Of a stretch of DNA of 60,754 nt, positions 7,977 to 16,062 are shown piece by piece. The first letter of the stretch is position 1. Every line of letters begins with the position of its first letter. The stretch is taken from assembly GCA_944386845.1 (NCBI GenBank), contig CALXCP010000007.1:1-60754 (forward strand). Reading direction: 5' to 3'. Made by a program: the position numbers and the translations under genes. This stretch comes from an uncultured Oscillospiraceae bacterium (GTDB lineage: Bacteria; Bacillota; Clostridia; Oscillospirales; Oscillospiraceae). The notes under the pieces were generated by a model. The model did not search any database and had not been told where the DNA came from. It saw nothing but the letters and a program-made list of their open reading frames with translations.

Positions 7977-8069
7977 CTCCCCGCATCAAGTGGTCGATCG
8001 CGGAGCGCCCTGCTGCGGTTTCGCCTGAGGGCGAGTTTCTTTCTGCGCGCGCAGAAAGAAACCAAAGAC
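7977..8069 (+). repeat. 93-bp dispersed repeat, copy A
   Basis: It begins CTCCCCGCATCAAGTGGT and ends ACCAAAGAC, and matches copy B at 19848-19940 (opposite strand) at 80 of 93 positions by eye, with no gaps. Two hairpins are inside: TCGCC/GGCGA, and a long one with arms GTTTCTTTCTGC and GCAGAAAGAAAC. In copy B the long hairpin differs at paired positions and stays fully paired. This points to a conserved structure rather than chance similarity. Confidence 0.9.
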
Positions 8070-8374
8070 GCGCTCAGAGAGGGCGGGGCGGATGGGATCT
8101 CCGCCTCCGCTGCGCTCCCGGCGGAGACCCATACGCCCCGCCCCCTCCGAGACCTCCCTATTTTATGGGGGACGAACACCTGGGCCTTGGCGGTCGCGGC
8201 CGGCGCGCAAGACCTCGCGGCCGTCCCCCTCTCGCGCCGGCCGTTACGGCCTGAGTTGGCGGACAAAAAGCCATTCGCGCTGGCCCCACGGCGCCTGAGC
8301 GGGCAGGATCGACAACGTGGGCAGATGCCGGGCCTTGCGTGGGTGGTCATTAGGGCGTGAGCCCCTTGCCCCCA

Positions 8375-8433
8375 TCTCCACTCCCCACTCTTCACTCTCC
8401 ACTCTCAATTCCTAATTCCTAATTTTCGTGAAC
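8375..8433 (+). repeat. Pyrimidine-rich short-repeat tail of the copy A element
   Basis: Degenerate units of CACTCTTCACTC type are followed by AATTCCTAATTCCTAATT and CGTGAAC. A matching tail, with AATTCCTAACTCCTAATTCC, lies in the same order and relative orientation after copy B (19627-19595, minus strand). The two may be the distal ends of one composite element. Confidence 0.7.
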
Positions 8434-8475
8434 TATCTCCTACCTCAACTCTCCCCCCGAACTCCCCCCTTCCCC

Positions 8476-8504
8476 TTGCTTCCCCCCGCCGGGTGTGCTA
8501 TGAT
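8476..8504 (+). promoter_or_regulatory. Probable promoter of mfd
   Basis: TTGCTT (8476-8481), a 17-bp spacer and TATGAT (8499-8504), 84 bases upstream of the mfd start. Confidence 0.65.
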
Positions 8505-8588
8505 AGGGGGCGGCACCCCACCCCGGGAGACGGGGATGGGGCCGTTGCCGTCTCTGAATATCCATTATTTCCCTTTTTGAGGTGCCCT

Positions 8589-11500
8589 ATGGAACAGCTC
8601 ACCGCCATCCTGGACCGTGTGCCCGAGTTCCGTCAGCTGCTGGCCGCCGTGGAGGGGGGCGCCTGCCCCGCCGCGGTGTCCGGGCTGGCGGCGGTCCACC
8701 GCGCCCATTTCGCCGCCGGCCTGCGCCGGGCGGGGGGGCGCCCGGTGGCGGCGGTGTGCGCCGACGAGCTGGAGGGCCGCCGGCTGGCCGACGACCTGGC
8801 CGCCCTCACCGGGGAGGAGATCCCCGTGCTGGCCGGCCGGGAGCTCACCCTGCGGGACGCGGCCACCGTCTCCCGGCAGTGGGAGCACCGGCGGCTGGGG
8901 CTGCTGGACCGGCTGGCCCGGGGGGAGGTCCCCCTGCTGGTGGTGACGGTGGACGCCCTGCTCCAGCCCACGCTCCCCCCCGAGCTGCTGGACCGGGCGG
9001 CCCGGACCCTGCGGGTGGGGGAGAGCCGCGATCTGAACGAGCTGGCCGAGGACCTGACCGCCGCCGGCTATGTCCGGTGCGAGCAGGTGGAGGGGATGGG
9101 GCAGTTCGCCCTTCGGGGGGGCATCCTGGACGTGTTCTCCCCCGGCATGGAGCAGCCGGTGCGGGCCGAGTTCTTCGGGGACGAGGTGGACTCCATGGGC
9201 CTCTTCGACCCGGGGAGCCAGCGGCGCACCGCCAATGTGGAGCAGGTCCGCCTGCTCCCCGCCGCCGAGGTGCTGCCCCAGCTGTGCGCCGGCGGGCTGG
9301 CCGGCCTGGCCCAAAAGCTGGCCGGGCTGGAGAAGGGGGCGGGGCCCGAGCTGGCCGCCACCCTGCGCCGGGACCGGGAGGCCCTGGAGAACGGCCGGGT
9401 CTGTGCCGCCCTCGGCCGCTACCTGCCCCTCGTCGACGCCCGGGCGGCCACCGCCGTCCACTATCTCCCCGCCGACGCCGTGGTGGTCTTCTCCGAGAGC
9501 AGCCGGGCGGCGGAGCGGGGGCGCACCTGCGCCTGGCAGGCGGAGGAGGACGCCAAGGCCCTGCTGGAGGCGGGGGTGCTCTCCCCGGCCTGCGCCCGGC
9601 TGGCCCTGACCTTTGACGAGCTCACCGGAGCGCTGGCCGACTGGCCGGTGGTCTATCTGGACCCCTTCCCCCTGTCCGCCTATCCCGCGCCCCCCCGGTG
9701 CCTGCTGTCGGTGACCGCCAAGCAGCTGCCCAACTACGGCGCCAGCCTGGAGACGGCGGTGTCCGACCTGGCCCACTACCGCTCCGCCGGGGTGGGGACG
9801 GTGGTGCTGTGCGCCGGGCGGCAGCGGGCGGAGACCCTGCAGGGCCTGCTCCGGGAGCAGGGGCTGCCCGCGGCCCTGGACTTCGCCCTCTCCCGCCTGC
9901 CCGGGCCGGGGGAGCTGCTGCTGACCGAGGGGACCCTGTCCGCCGGCATGGAGTACCCCGCCGCCCGGCTGGCCGTGCTGGCCGAGGGCCGGGGCGGCCC
10001 GGCCAAAAAGGCCCGGCGGCCCAAACAGGCCACCAACCGCCAGCGGCTGGAGAGCTTCACCGACCTGACCCCCGGCGACCTGGTGGTCCACGAGCACCAC
10101 GGCATCGGCCGCTTCGTGGGGATGGTGAAGCTGCCCGCCGACGGGGTGGAGAAGGACTATGTGAAGCTGGCCTACGCCGGCAGCGACGTGCTCTACGTCC
10201 CTGCCACCCAGCTGGACCTCATCTCCAAGTACATCGGCGCCGGGGACGAGGCGGGGGAGACCAAAAAGCTCTCCCGGCTGGGGGGCGGCGACTGGGAGAA
10301 GGCCAAGGCCCGCACCCGGAAGGCGGTGCAGGACCTGGCCAAGGGGCTCATCCGGCTCTACGCCGAGCGGCAGCGCCGGCCCGGCTACTCCTTCTCCCCC
10401 GACTCCCCGTGGCAGAAGGAGTTTGAGGACGAGTTCGAGTACACCGAGACCGAGGACCAGCTGCGCTGCATCGCCGAGGTGAAGCGGGACATGGAGAAGC
10501 CGGTGCCCATGGACCGGCTGCTGTGCGGCGACGTGGGCTACGGCAAGACCGAGGTGGCCTTCCGGGCCATCATGAAGTGCATCCTGGACGGGAAGCAGGC
10601 CGCCGTGCTGGTGCCCACCACCGTGCTGGCCCGGCAGCACTACCTGTCCGCCGTCCAGCGCTTTGCCAAGTTCCCGGTGACGGTGGAGGTGGTCAGCCGC
10701 TTCCGCACCCCCGCCCAGATGAAGGACGCCCTGCGCCGGCTGGAGGACGGGTCCATCGACCTGCTCATCGGCACCCACCGGCTCTTCCAGAAGGACGTGC
10801 GCTTCCACGACCTGGGCCTGCTGGTGGTGGACGAGGAGCAGCGCTTCGGGGTCACCCACAAGGAGAAGCTCAAGGAGCTCTCCCGGCAGGTGGACGTGCT
10901 CACCCTCTCGGCCACCCCCATCCCCCGGACGCTGAACATGGCCCTGTCGGGCATCCGGGACATGTCCATCATCGAGGAGCCCCCCCAGGACCGGCAGCCG
11001 GTGCAGACCTACGTGCTGGAGCACGACTGGGGGGTGCTGGCCGACGCCATGCGCCGGGAGCTGGAGCGGGGAGGCCAGGTGTACTATCTCCACAACCGGG
11101 TGGAGACCATCGCCCGGGCCGCCGCCCGGGTGCGGCAGCTGCTGGGGAACCAGGTGACGGTGGAGGTGGCCCACGGCAAGATGAGCCAGGAGGAGCTGGA
11201 CCAGGTCATGAGCCGCATGACCGACGGGGAGATCGACGTGCTGGTGTGCACCACCATCATCGAGACGGGCATCGACATCTCCAACGTGAACACCCTCATC
11301 ATCGAGGACGCCGACAAGCTGGGCCTCAGCCAGCTCCACCAGATCCGGGGCCGGGTGGGCCGGTCCAGCCGCCGGGCCTACGCCTATCTCACCTACCGCC
11401 AGGGCAAGGTGCTCACCGAGGTGGCCGCCAAGCGCCTCGGGGCCATCCGGGAGTTCGCCGAGTTCGGCTCGGGCTTCAAGATCGCCATGCGGGACCTGGA

Positions 11501-12080
11501 GATCCGGGGGGCGGGCAACCTGCTGGGGCCCGAGCAGTCGGGCTTCCTCATGAGCGTGGGCTACGACATGTACCTGAAGCTGCTGGAGGAGGCCGTCCTC
11601 ACCCAGCAGGGGGAGACGCCCCCCCAGCGCACCGAGTGCGCCGCCGACCTCACCGTCTCGGCCAACATCCCCGACCGGTACGTCCCCTCGGCGGAGCAGC
11701 GGCTGGACCTGTACCGCCGCATCGCCCGCATCCGCACCGAGGACGACGCCGACGACCTGGTGGATGAGCTCATCGACCGGTACGGCGACCCGCCCCGGCC
11801 GGTGAACAACCTGATCTCGGTGGCCCTGCTCCGGGCCGCCGCCGCCCGGTGCGGCATCCTGGACATCCAGCAGAAGGGGACTAACCTGAACCTCTACCTG
11901 GCCCAGTCCGACCTGGAGCGGGTGGCCCGCCTGTGCGGCGGGCCGGAGTACCGGGGGAGGCTGCTGTTCAACGCCGGGGAGAAGCCCTATCTGGCCCTGC
12001 GCCTGCGGAAGGGGGAGGACCCCCTGCGCTGCGCCCGAAAGCTGGTGGACGATTTCGCCGCCCAGCCCACCGGGACCTGA
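8589..12080 (+). CDS. mfd: Transcription-repair coupling factor Mfd
   Basis: ATP-driven translocase that removes RNA polymerase stalled at DNA lesions and recruits UvrA. It has 1163 residues, the family norm. Order of domains: a UvrB-homology region (about 1-350), the RNA-polymerase-interacting CarD-like domain starting near 490 (LTPGDLVVHEHHGIGRFVGM), then the two RecA-like motor lobes with Walker A GDVGYGKTEVAF near 647 and VVDEEQRFG near 747. Helicase motif VI appears as QIRGRVGRSSR, and the autoinhibitory C-terminal domain (about 1010-1163) closes the protein. ATG 8589 follows GAGGTG. The next gene, a parvulin lipoprotein, starts 36 bases later, probably in the same transcript. Confidence 0.98.
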   Translation: MEQLTAILDRVPEFRQLLAAVEGGACPAAVSGLAAVHRAHFAAGLRRAGGRPVAAVCADELEGRRLADDLAALTGEEIPVLAGRELTLRDAATVSRQWEHRRLGLLDRLARGEVPLLVVTVDALLQPTLPPELLDRAARTLRVGESRDLNELAEDLTAAGYVRCEQVEGMGQFALRGGILDVFSPGMEQPVRAEFFGDEVDSMGLFDPGSQRRTANVEQVRLLPAAEVLPQLCAGGLAGLAQKLAGLEKGAGPELAATLRRDREALENGRVCAALGRYLPLVDARAATAVHYLPADAVVVFSESSRAAERGRTCAWQAEEDAKALLEAGVLSPACARLALTFDELTGALADWPVVYLDPFPLSAYPAPPRCLLSVTAKQLPNYGASLETAVSDLAHYRSAGVGTVVLCAGRQRAETLQGLLREQGLPAALDFALSRLPGPGELLLTEGTLSAGMEYPAARLAVLAEGRGGPAKKARRPKQATNRQRLESFTDLTPGDLVVHEHHGIGRFVGMVKLPADGVEKDYVKLAYAGSDVLYVPATQLDLISKYIGAGDEAGETKKLSRLGGGDWEKAKARTRKAVQDLAKGLIRLYAERQRRPGYSFSPDSPWQKEFEDEFEYTETEDQLRCIAEVKRDMEKPVPMDRLLCGDVGYGKTEVAFRAIMKCILDGKQAAVLVPTTVLARQHYLSAVQRFAKFPVTVEVVSRFRTPAQMKDALRRLEDGSIDLLIGTHRLFQKDVRFHDLGLLVVDEEQRFGVTHKEKLKELSRQVDVLTLSATPIPRTLNMALSGIRDMSIIEEPPQDRQPVQTYVLEHDWGVLADAMRRELERGGQVYYLHNRVETIARAAARVRQLLGNQVTVEVAHGKMSQEELDQVMSRMTDGEIDVLVCTTIIETGIDISNVNTLIIEDADKLGLSQLHQIRGRVGRSSRRAYAYLTYRQGKVLTEVAAKRLGAIREFAEFGSGFKIAMRDLEIRGAGNLLGPEQSGFLMSVGYDMYLKLLEEAVLTQQGETPPQRTECAADLTVSANIPDRYVPSAEQRLDLYRRIARIRTEDDADDLVDELIDRYGDPPRPVNNLISVALLRAAAARCGILDIQQKGTNLNLYLAQSDLERVARLCGGPEYRGRLLFNAGEKPYLALRLRKGEDPLRCARKLVDDFAAQPTGT

Positions 12081-12116
12081 CCCGGCGGGATCACCACACA
12101 AGGAGGAACCTATCTC

Positions 12117-13211
12117 ATGAAGCTGTTTCGCAAGCTGGCCGCCGCCGCCCTGGCCGCCGCCCTGACCCTGAGCTGCCTCACCGCCTGCGCCCCCGGCGGC
12201 GGGGAGGACGAGACCACCGACGACATCATCCGGCAGACCGCCGGCATCCCCGCCGACACCGTACTTTTCACCCTGGACGGGCAGGAGATCACCGCCGAGG
12301 AGTATCTCTATTGGGCGGCCTATTCCGCCGACTACCTGGTGCGCTACTTCTTCGGCTCGGCCGACGCCCTGGACTGGAGCGACGGCACCGTGGACGAGTT
12401 CGTCCGGGCCAACGCCCTGGACGCCGTCTCCCTCTACCGGCAGGCCCAGGCCTACGCCGGCGAGCTGGGGGTCGCCCTCACCGACGAGGAGCGGTCCGCC
12501 ATGGACGCCGACATCCAGGAGACGGTGGACACCCTGGGCAGTGAGGAGCAGTACGCCCGCCGCCTGCAGCAGTCGGCCATCTCCCCCGAGGGCTTCCGGG
12601 CCATGCTGGAGCGGTTCTACCTGTACTCCGCCCTGCTGGACCGGGTCTACGGCCCCGAGGGCAGCCAGCCCGTCACCGAGGCCGACCTGGAGGACTACAT
12701 CGACGAGAACGGCATCTACCGGGCCAAGCACATCCTGCTGCTGACGGTGGACCAGGTCACCCGGGAGCCCCTGGACGACGAGACGGTGGCCGAGAAGAAG
12801 GCCCTCATCGACGACCTGCTCTCCCAGCTCCGGGCCAGCGGGGAGCCCCTCACCCTCTTCGACCAGCTCATGAACGAGTACAGCGAGGACACCGGCCTGG
12901 CCACCAACCCCGACGGCTACACCACCCAGCGGGGGGAGATGGTCTCCGCCTTTGAGGACACCGCCCTGGCCCTGGAGCCCGGGGAAATCAGCGACGTGGT
13001 GGAGAGCGAGTACGGCTACCACATCATCCTGCGCCTGTCGGTGGACCCGGAGGACTACCGCTCCGCCGCCGCCTCCGCCCGGCTGGACGACACGCTGTAC
13101 CAGCGCATGGACGCCCAGACGGTGGAGTACGCCGACGCCTATGACTCCCTGGACCTGGAGGCCTTCTACACCGCCCTCACCGCCTTCCGGGAGAGCGTCT
13201 CGGAGGAGTGA
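12117..13211 (+). CDS. PpiC/PrsA-type peptidyl-prolyl isomerase lipoprotein
   Basis: Predicted extracytoplasmic foldase anchored by lipid modification. It has 364 residues. The signal peptide (MKLFRK plus a long Ala/Leu core) ends in lipobox L-T-A-C with Cys 24. A helical SurA-N-like segment covers about 45-190, and a parvulin rotamase domain about 200-315 (YRAKHILLLTVDQ; LALEPGEISDVVESEYGYH). It starts 36 bases after mfd with AGGAGG upstream and is followed by an intrinsic terminator, so it shares the mfd transcript. It could serve secretion folding like PrsA; clients are unknown. Confidence 0.9.
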   Translation: MKLFRKLAAAALAAALTLSCLTACAPGGGEDETTDDIIRQTAGIPADTVLFTLDGQEITAEEYLYWAAYSADYLVRYFFGSADALDWSDGTVDEFVRANALDAVSLYRQAQAYAGELGVALTDEERSAMDADIQETVDTLGSEEQYARRLQQSAISPEGFRAMLERFYLYSALLDRVYGPEGSQPVTEADLEDYIDENGIYRAKHILLLTVDQVTREPLDDETVAEKKALIDDLLSQLRASGEPLTLFDQLMNEYSEDTGLATNPDGYTTQRGEMVSAFEDTALALEPGEISDVVESEYGYHIILRLSVDPEDYRSAAASARLDDTLYQRMDAQTVEYADAYDSLDLEAFYTALTAFRESVSEE

Positions 13212-13234
13212 GCCAGCTCCACATCCCCACGCAG

Positions 13235-13265
13235 GGCCCGCCGGCGGCAGCCGGCGGGCCTTTTT
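13235..13265 (+). terminator. Intrinsic terminator after the parvulin gene
   Basis: A perfect 11-bp stem (13235-13245 with 13250-13260), loop GGCA and five T, 24 bases after the stop. Confidence 0.92.
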
Positions 13266-13368
13266 CTCTGCCCGGGGCATATTTCCCCGGCCTGTCCGCT
13301 ATACATGGAGAGGAACTTGTCCCGGCCCGGTCCCGGGCCGCACACCGCAGAGAAGGAGCGTGGTCCCC

Positions 13369-16011
13369 GTGCGTCAATGGCACTCTCTCACCCCCCGGCA
13401 GGTGCTGGAGGAGCTGGATGCCTCCCCCGGCGGCCTCACCGGGCGGGAGGCGGCCGCCCGGCTGGAGGCCCGGGGCCCCAACCGCCTCCCCCAGCCCCCC
13501 CGGCCCGGGCTGTGGGCCCGGCTGTGGGGCCAGCTGAAGGACCCCATGATCCTGGTGCTGCTGGCGGCGGCGGGGCTGTCCCTGCTGTCCACCGGGGGGG
13601 AGGACTGGGTGGAGGCCGCCATCATCCTGGGCATCGTGGTGCTCAACGCCGTCATCTCCCTGTCCCAGGAGGACAGCGCCCACCGGGCCCTGGAGGCCCT
13701 GCGGCAGATGTCCGCCCCGGCCGCCCGGGCCGTCCGGGACGGGCAGGTACAGCGGGTGGATGCCGCCCGGCTGGTCCCCGGGGACGTCATCCTGCTGGAG
13801 GCAGGCGACCTGGTGCCCGCCGACGGGCGCATCCTGGAGTGCGCCGGCCTGTCCGCCGACGAGTCGGCCGTCACCGGCGAGTCCCTGCCCGTGTCCAAGG
13901 CCGCCCTGGACCGGCTGCCCCCCGACACCCCTCTCGGGGACCGGCGCAACACCGTCATCGCGTCCACCGTCATCACCGGGGGGCGGGCCCGGTGCGTGGT
14001 CACCGGCACCGGCACGGACACCGAGGTGGGCCGCATCGCCCACCTGCTCCTGTCCCAGGAGGAGGGGGAGACCCCTTTGCAGCGGAAGATGGGGGAGATC
14101 TCCAAAAAGCTCTCCCTGCTGTGCCTCGGGGTGTGCGCCGTGATGTTCGGGGTGGGCCTGCTGTACGGGGCGCCCCTGCTGGAGATGTTCCTGTCGGCGG
14201 TCTCGCTGGCGGTGGCCGCCATACCCGAGGGGCTGCCCGCCATCGTGGCCATCGTGCTGGCCCTCGGGGTGCAGCGGATGGCCGCCCGCCACGCCATCGT
14301 CAAGAGGCTGCCCGCGGTGGAGACCCTGGGCTGCGCCGGGGTGATCTGCTCCGACAAGACGGGCACCCTCACCGAGAACCGCATGACGGTGACCCGGGTG
14401 TGGAGCCGGGGGGAGCCCGCCCGGCGGGCCGCCCTGGCCGCCGGCGCCCTGTGCAGCGACGTGGTCCCCGTCTCCCGCCCCGGCGGGGGGGCCGGGTGGT
14501 CGGGGGACCCCACCGAGGCCGCCCTGGTCCGGGCGGCGGCGGCGGAGGGGCTGGACAAGGGGGCCCTGGAGGCCGCCCACCCCCGGGTGGCCGAGCTGCC
14601 CTTCGACTCCCGGCGCAAGCGGATGACCACCGTCCACCGGCGGCGGGACGGCACCCTGCGGGTGCTGGTGAAGGGGGCCCCCGACGTGCTGCTGGCCCGG
14701 TGCACCCACATCCTGGACGGGCCGGAGGGGAGGGCCGTCCCCCTCACCCCCGCCCTGCGGCGGCAGGTGGAGGGGGCCAACGCCGCCATGGCGGAGGGGG
14801 CGCTGCGGGTGCTGGCCTGCGCCGGGCGGGACATCGACCGGCTGCCCCCCGGGGGGCAGGAGGGGCTGGCCGGGCTGGAGGAGGGCCTCACCTTCCTGGG
14901 GCTGGTGGGGATGATGGACCCGCCCCGGCGGGAGGTGAAGCGGGCGGTGGCGCAGTGCCACGCCGCCGGCATCAGGCCGGTGATGATCACCGGGGACCAC
15001 AAGCTCACCGCCCTGGCGGTGGCCCGGGAGCTGGACATCTTCCGGCCGGGCGACCTGGCCGCCACCGGGGCCGACCTGGATTTCATGAGCCAGGAGCTGC
15101 TGGAGCGGGAGGTCCACCGCTTCACGGTGTACGCCCGGGTGTCCCCGGAGCACAAGCTGCGCATCGTCAGGGCCTGGCAGGCCCGGGGGGTGGTGGTGGC
15201 CATGACGGGGGACGGGGTCAACGACGCCCCCGCCCTGAAGGCGGCGGACATCGGCTGCGCCATGGGGATCTCGGGCACCGACGTGGCCAAGGGGGCCGCC
15301 GACATGATCCTCACCGACGACGATTTCGCCACCATCGTCCGGGCGGTGGAGCAGGGCCGGGGCATCTACGCCAACATCCGCAAGGCCATCCACTACCTGC
15401 TCTCCTGCAACATCGGGGAGATGCTGGCCCTCTTCCTGGCCACCCTGCTGGGCCTGTCCCAGCGGCCGCTGGAGGCGGTGCAGCTGCTGTGGCTCAACCT
15501 GGTGACCGACTCGCTGCCCGCCCTGGCCCTCGGGCTGGAGCCGGTGGAGCCCGGGGTCATGGCCCGGGGGCCCCGGGACGCCGGGCAGCCCCTGTTCACC
15601 CGCCCCTTCACCCTTCGGCTGCTGTGGCAGGGGGCCCTGGTGGGGGGGCTGACCCTGACGGCCTACTGGCTGGGGGGCTGGGTGCTGGCCGGCCCCGCCC
15701 GGGCGGACGGGGTGGCCAACACCATGGCCTTCGCCACCCTCACCTTCTGCCAGCTCTTCCACGCCTTCGACGTGCGCAGCGAGGAGCAGTCCCTCTTCCG
15801 CCTGGGCCTCACCACCAACCCCGCCATGGTGAAGGCCTTTCTGGCGGGGGCCGCCCTGCAGCTGGCGGTGCTGTGCTTCCCGCCCCTGATGGCCGCCTTC
15901 TCGGTGTGCCCCCTGACCCCGGCGGAGTGGGGGGCGGTGCTGGCCCTGTCCCTGACCCCGGTGCTGGTGTGCGAGGGGGAGAAGGCCCTGCGCCGGCGGA
16001 GAAGGCGCTGA
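13369..16011 (+). CDS. Calcium-type P-type ATPase (P2A family)
   Basis: ATP-driven cation exporter in the cytoplasmic membrane, 880 residues. Actuator motif TGES is present (VTGESLPV), phosphorylation motif SDKTGTLTEN has Asp about 329, and the hinge is MTGDGVNDAPALKAADIG. Calcium-site residues of the SERCA/PMR1 class can be seen: PEGLPA in M4, SCNIGEML in M5 (Asn and Glu), and NLVTDSLPALALG in M6 (Asn, Asp), so Ca2+ is the best-supported substrate, with Mn2+ possible. GTG 13369 is chosen because AGAAGGAG lies 11 bases upstream. It is a single-gene unit between two intrinsic terminators. Confidence 0.93.
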   Translation: MRQWHSLTPRQVLEELDASPGGLTGREAAARLEARGPNRLPQPPRPGLWARLWGQLKDPMILVLLAAAGLSLLSTGGEDWVEAAIILGIVVLNAVISLSQEDSAHRALEALRQMSAPAARAVRDGQVQRVDAARLVPGDVILLEAGDLVPADGRILECAGLSADESAVTGESLPVSKAALDRLPPDTPLGDRRNTVIASTVITGGRARCVVTGTGTDTEVGRIAHLLLSQEEGETPLQRKMGEISKKLSLLCLGVCAVMFGVGLLYGAPLLEMFLSAVSLAVAAIPEGLPAIVAIVLALGVQRMAARHAIVKRLPAVETLGCAGVICSDKTGTLTENRMTVTRVWSRGEPARRAALAAGALCSDVVPVSRPGGGAGWSGDPTEAALVRAAAAEGLDKGALEAAHPRVAELPFDSRRKRMTTVHRRRDGTLRVLVKGAPDVLLARCTHILDGPEGRAVPLTPALRRQVEGANAAMAEGALRVLACAGRDIDRLPPGGQEGLAGLEEGLTFLGLVGMMDPPRREVKRAVAQCHAAGIRPVMITGDHKLTALAVARELDIFRPGDLAATGADLDFMSQELLEREVHRFTVYARVSPEHKLRIVRAWQARGVVVAMTGDGVNDAPALKAADIGCAMGISGTDVAKGAADMILTDDDFATIVRAVEQGRGIYANIRKAIHYLLSCNIGEMLALFLATLLGLSQRPLEAVQLLWLNLVTDSLPALALGLEPVEPGVMARGPRDAGQPLFTRPFTLRLLWQGALVGGLTLTAYWLGGWVLAGPARADGVANTMAFATLTFCQLFHAFDVRSEEQSLFRLGLTTNPAMVKAFLAGAALQLAVLCFPPLMAAFSVCPLTPAEWGAVLALSLTPVLVCEGEKALRRRRRR

Positions 16012-16018
16012 GCGGACG

Positions 16019-16060
16019 ACATGGGGCCGCGCCCGGGCGGGCGCGGCCCCATGTTCCGTT
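16019..16060 (+). terminator. Terminator after the P-type ATPase gene
   Basis: A perfect 16-bp stem (16019-16034 with 16039-16054, loop GGGC) followed by TCCGTTTTTT. It lies between two convergent genes, so the same stem closes off the FtsX-type gene on the minus strand, though no T run is present on that side. Confidence 0.88.
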
Positions 16061-16062
16061 TT

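Larger units (their letters stand above)
7743..8475. other. Non-coding stretch holding the dispersed repeat
   Basis: No reading frame here has a plausible start, ribosome site and protein-like composition. It holds the 93-bp repeat at 7977-8069, several inverted GC-rich segments (for example GGCGGGGCGGATGG near 8080 with its partner near 8130), and a pyrimidine-rich short-repeat tail at 8375-8433. Some parts resemble decayed or mobile DNA, but no transposase remnant is recognised. Confidence 0.6.

Noticed and set aside
7769-8395. Minus-strand open frame in the 917-bp gap
   Set aside because: It lacks a good ribosome site, its product is low-complexity, and it crosses the structured repeat, so it is not called as a gene.
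8565-13280. Very long minus-strand open frames opposite mfd and other genes, including 1884-4550 and 13177-15762
   Set aside because: They mirror real genes on the plus strand in GC-rich DNA, where frames stay open by base composition. Their translations are Gly/Pro/His/Gln-rich without domains.
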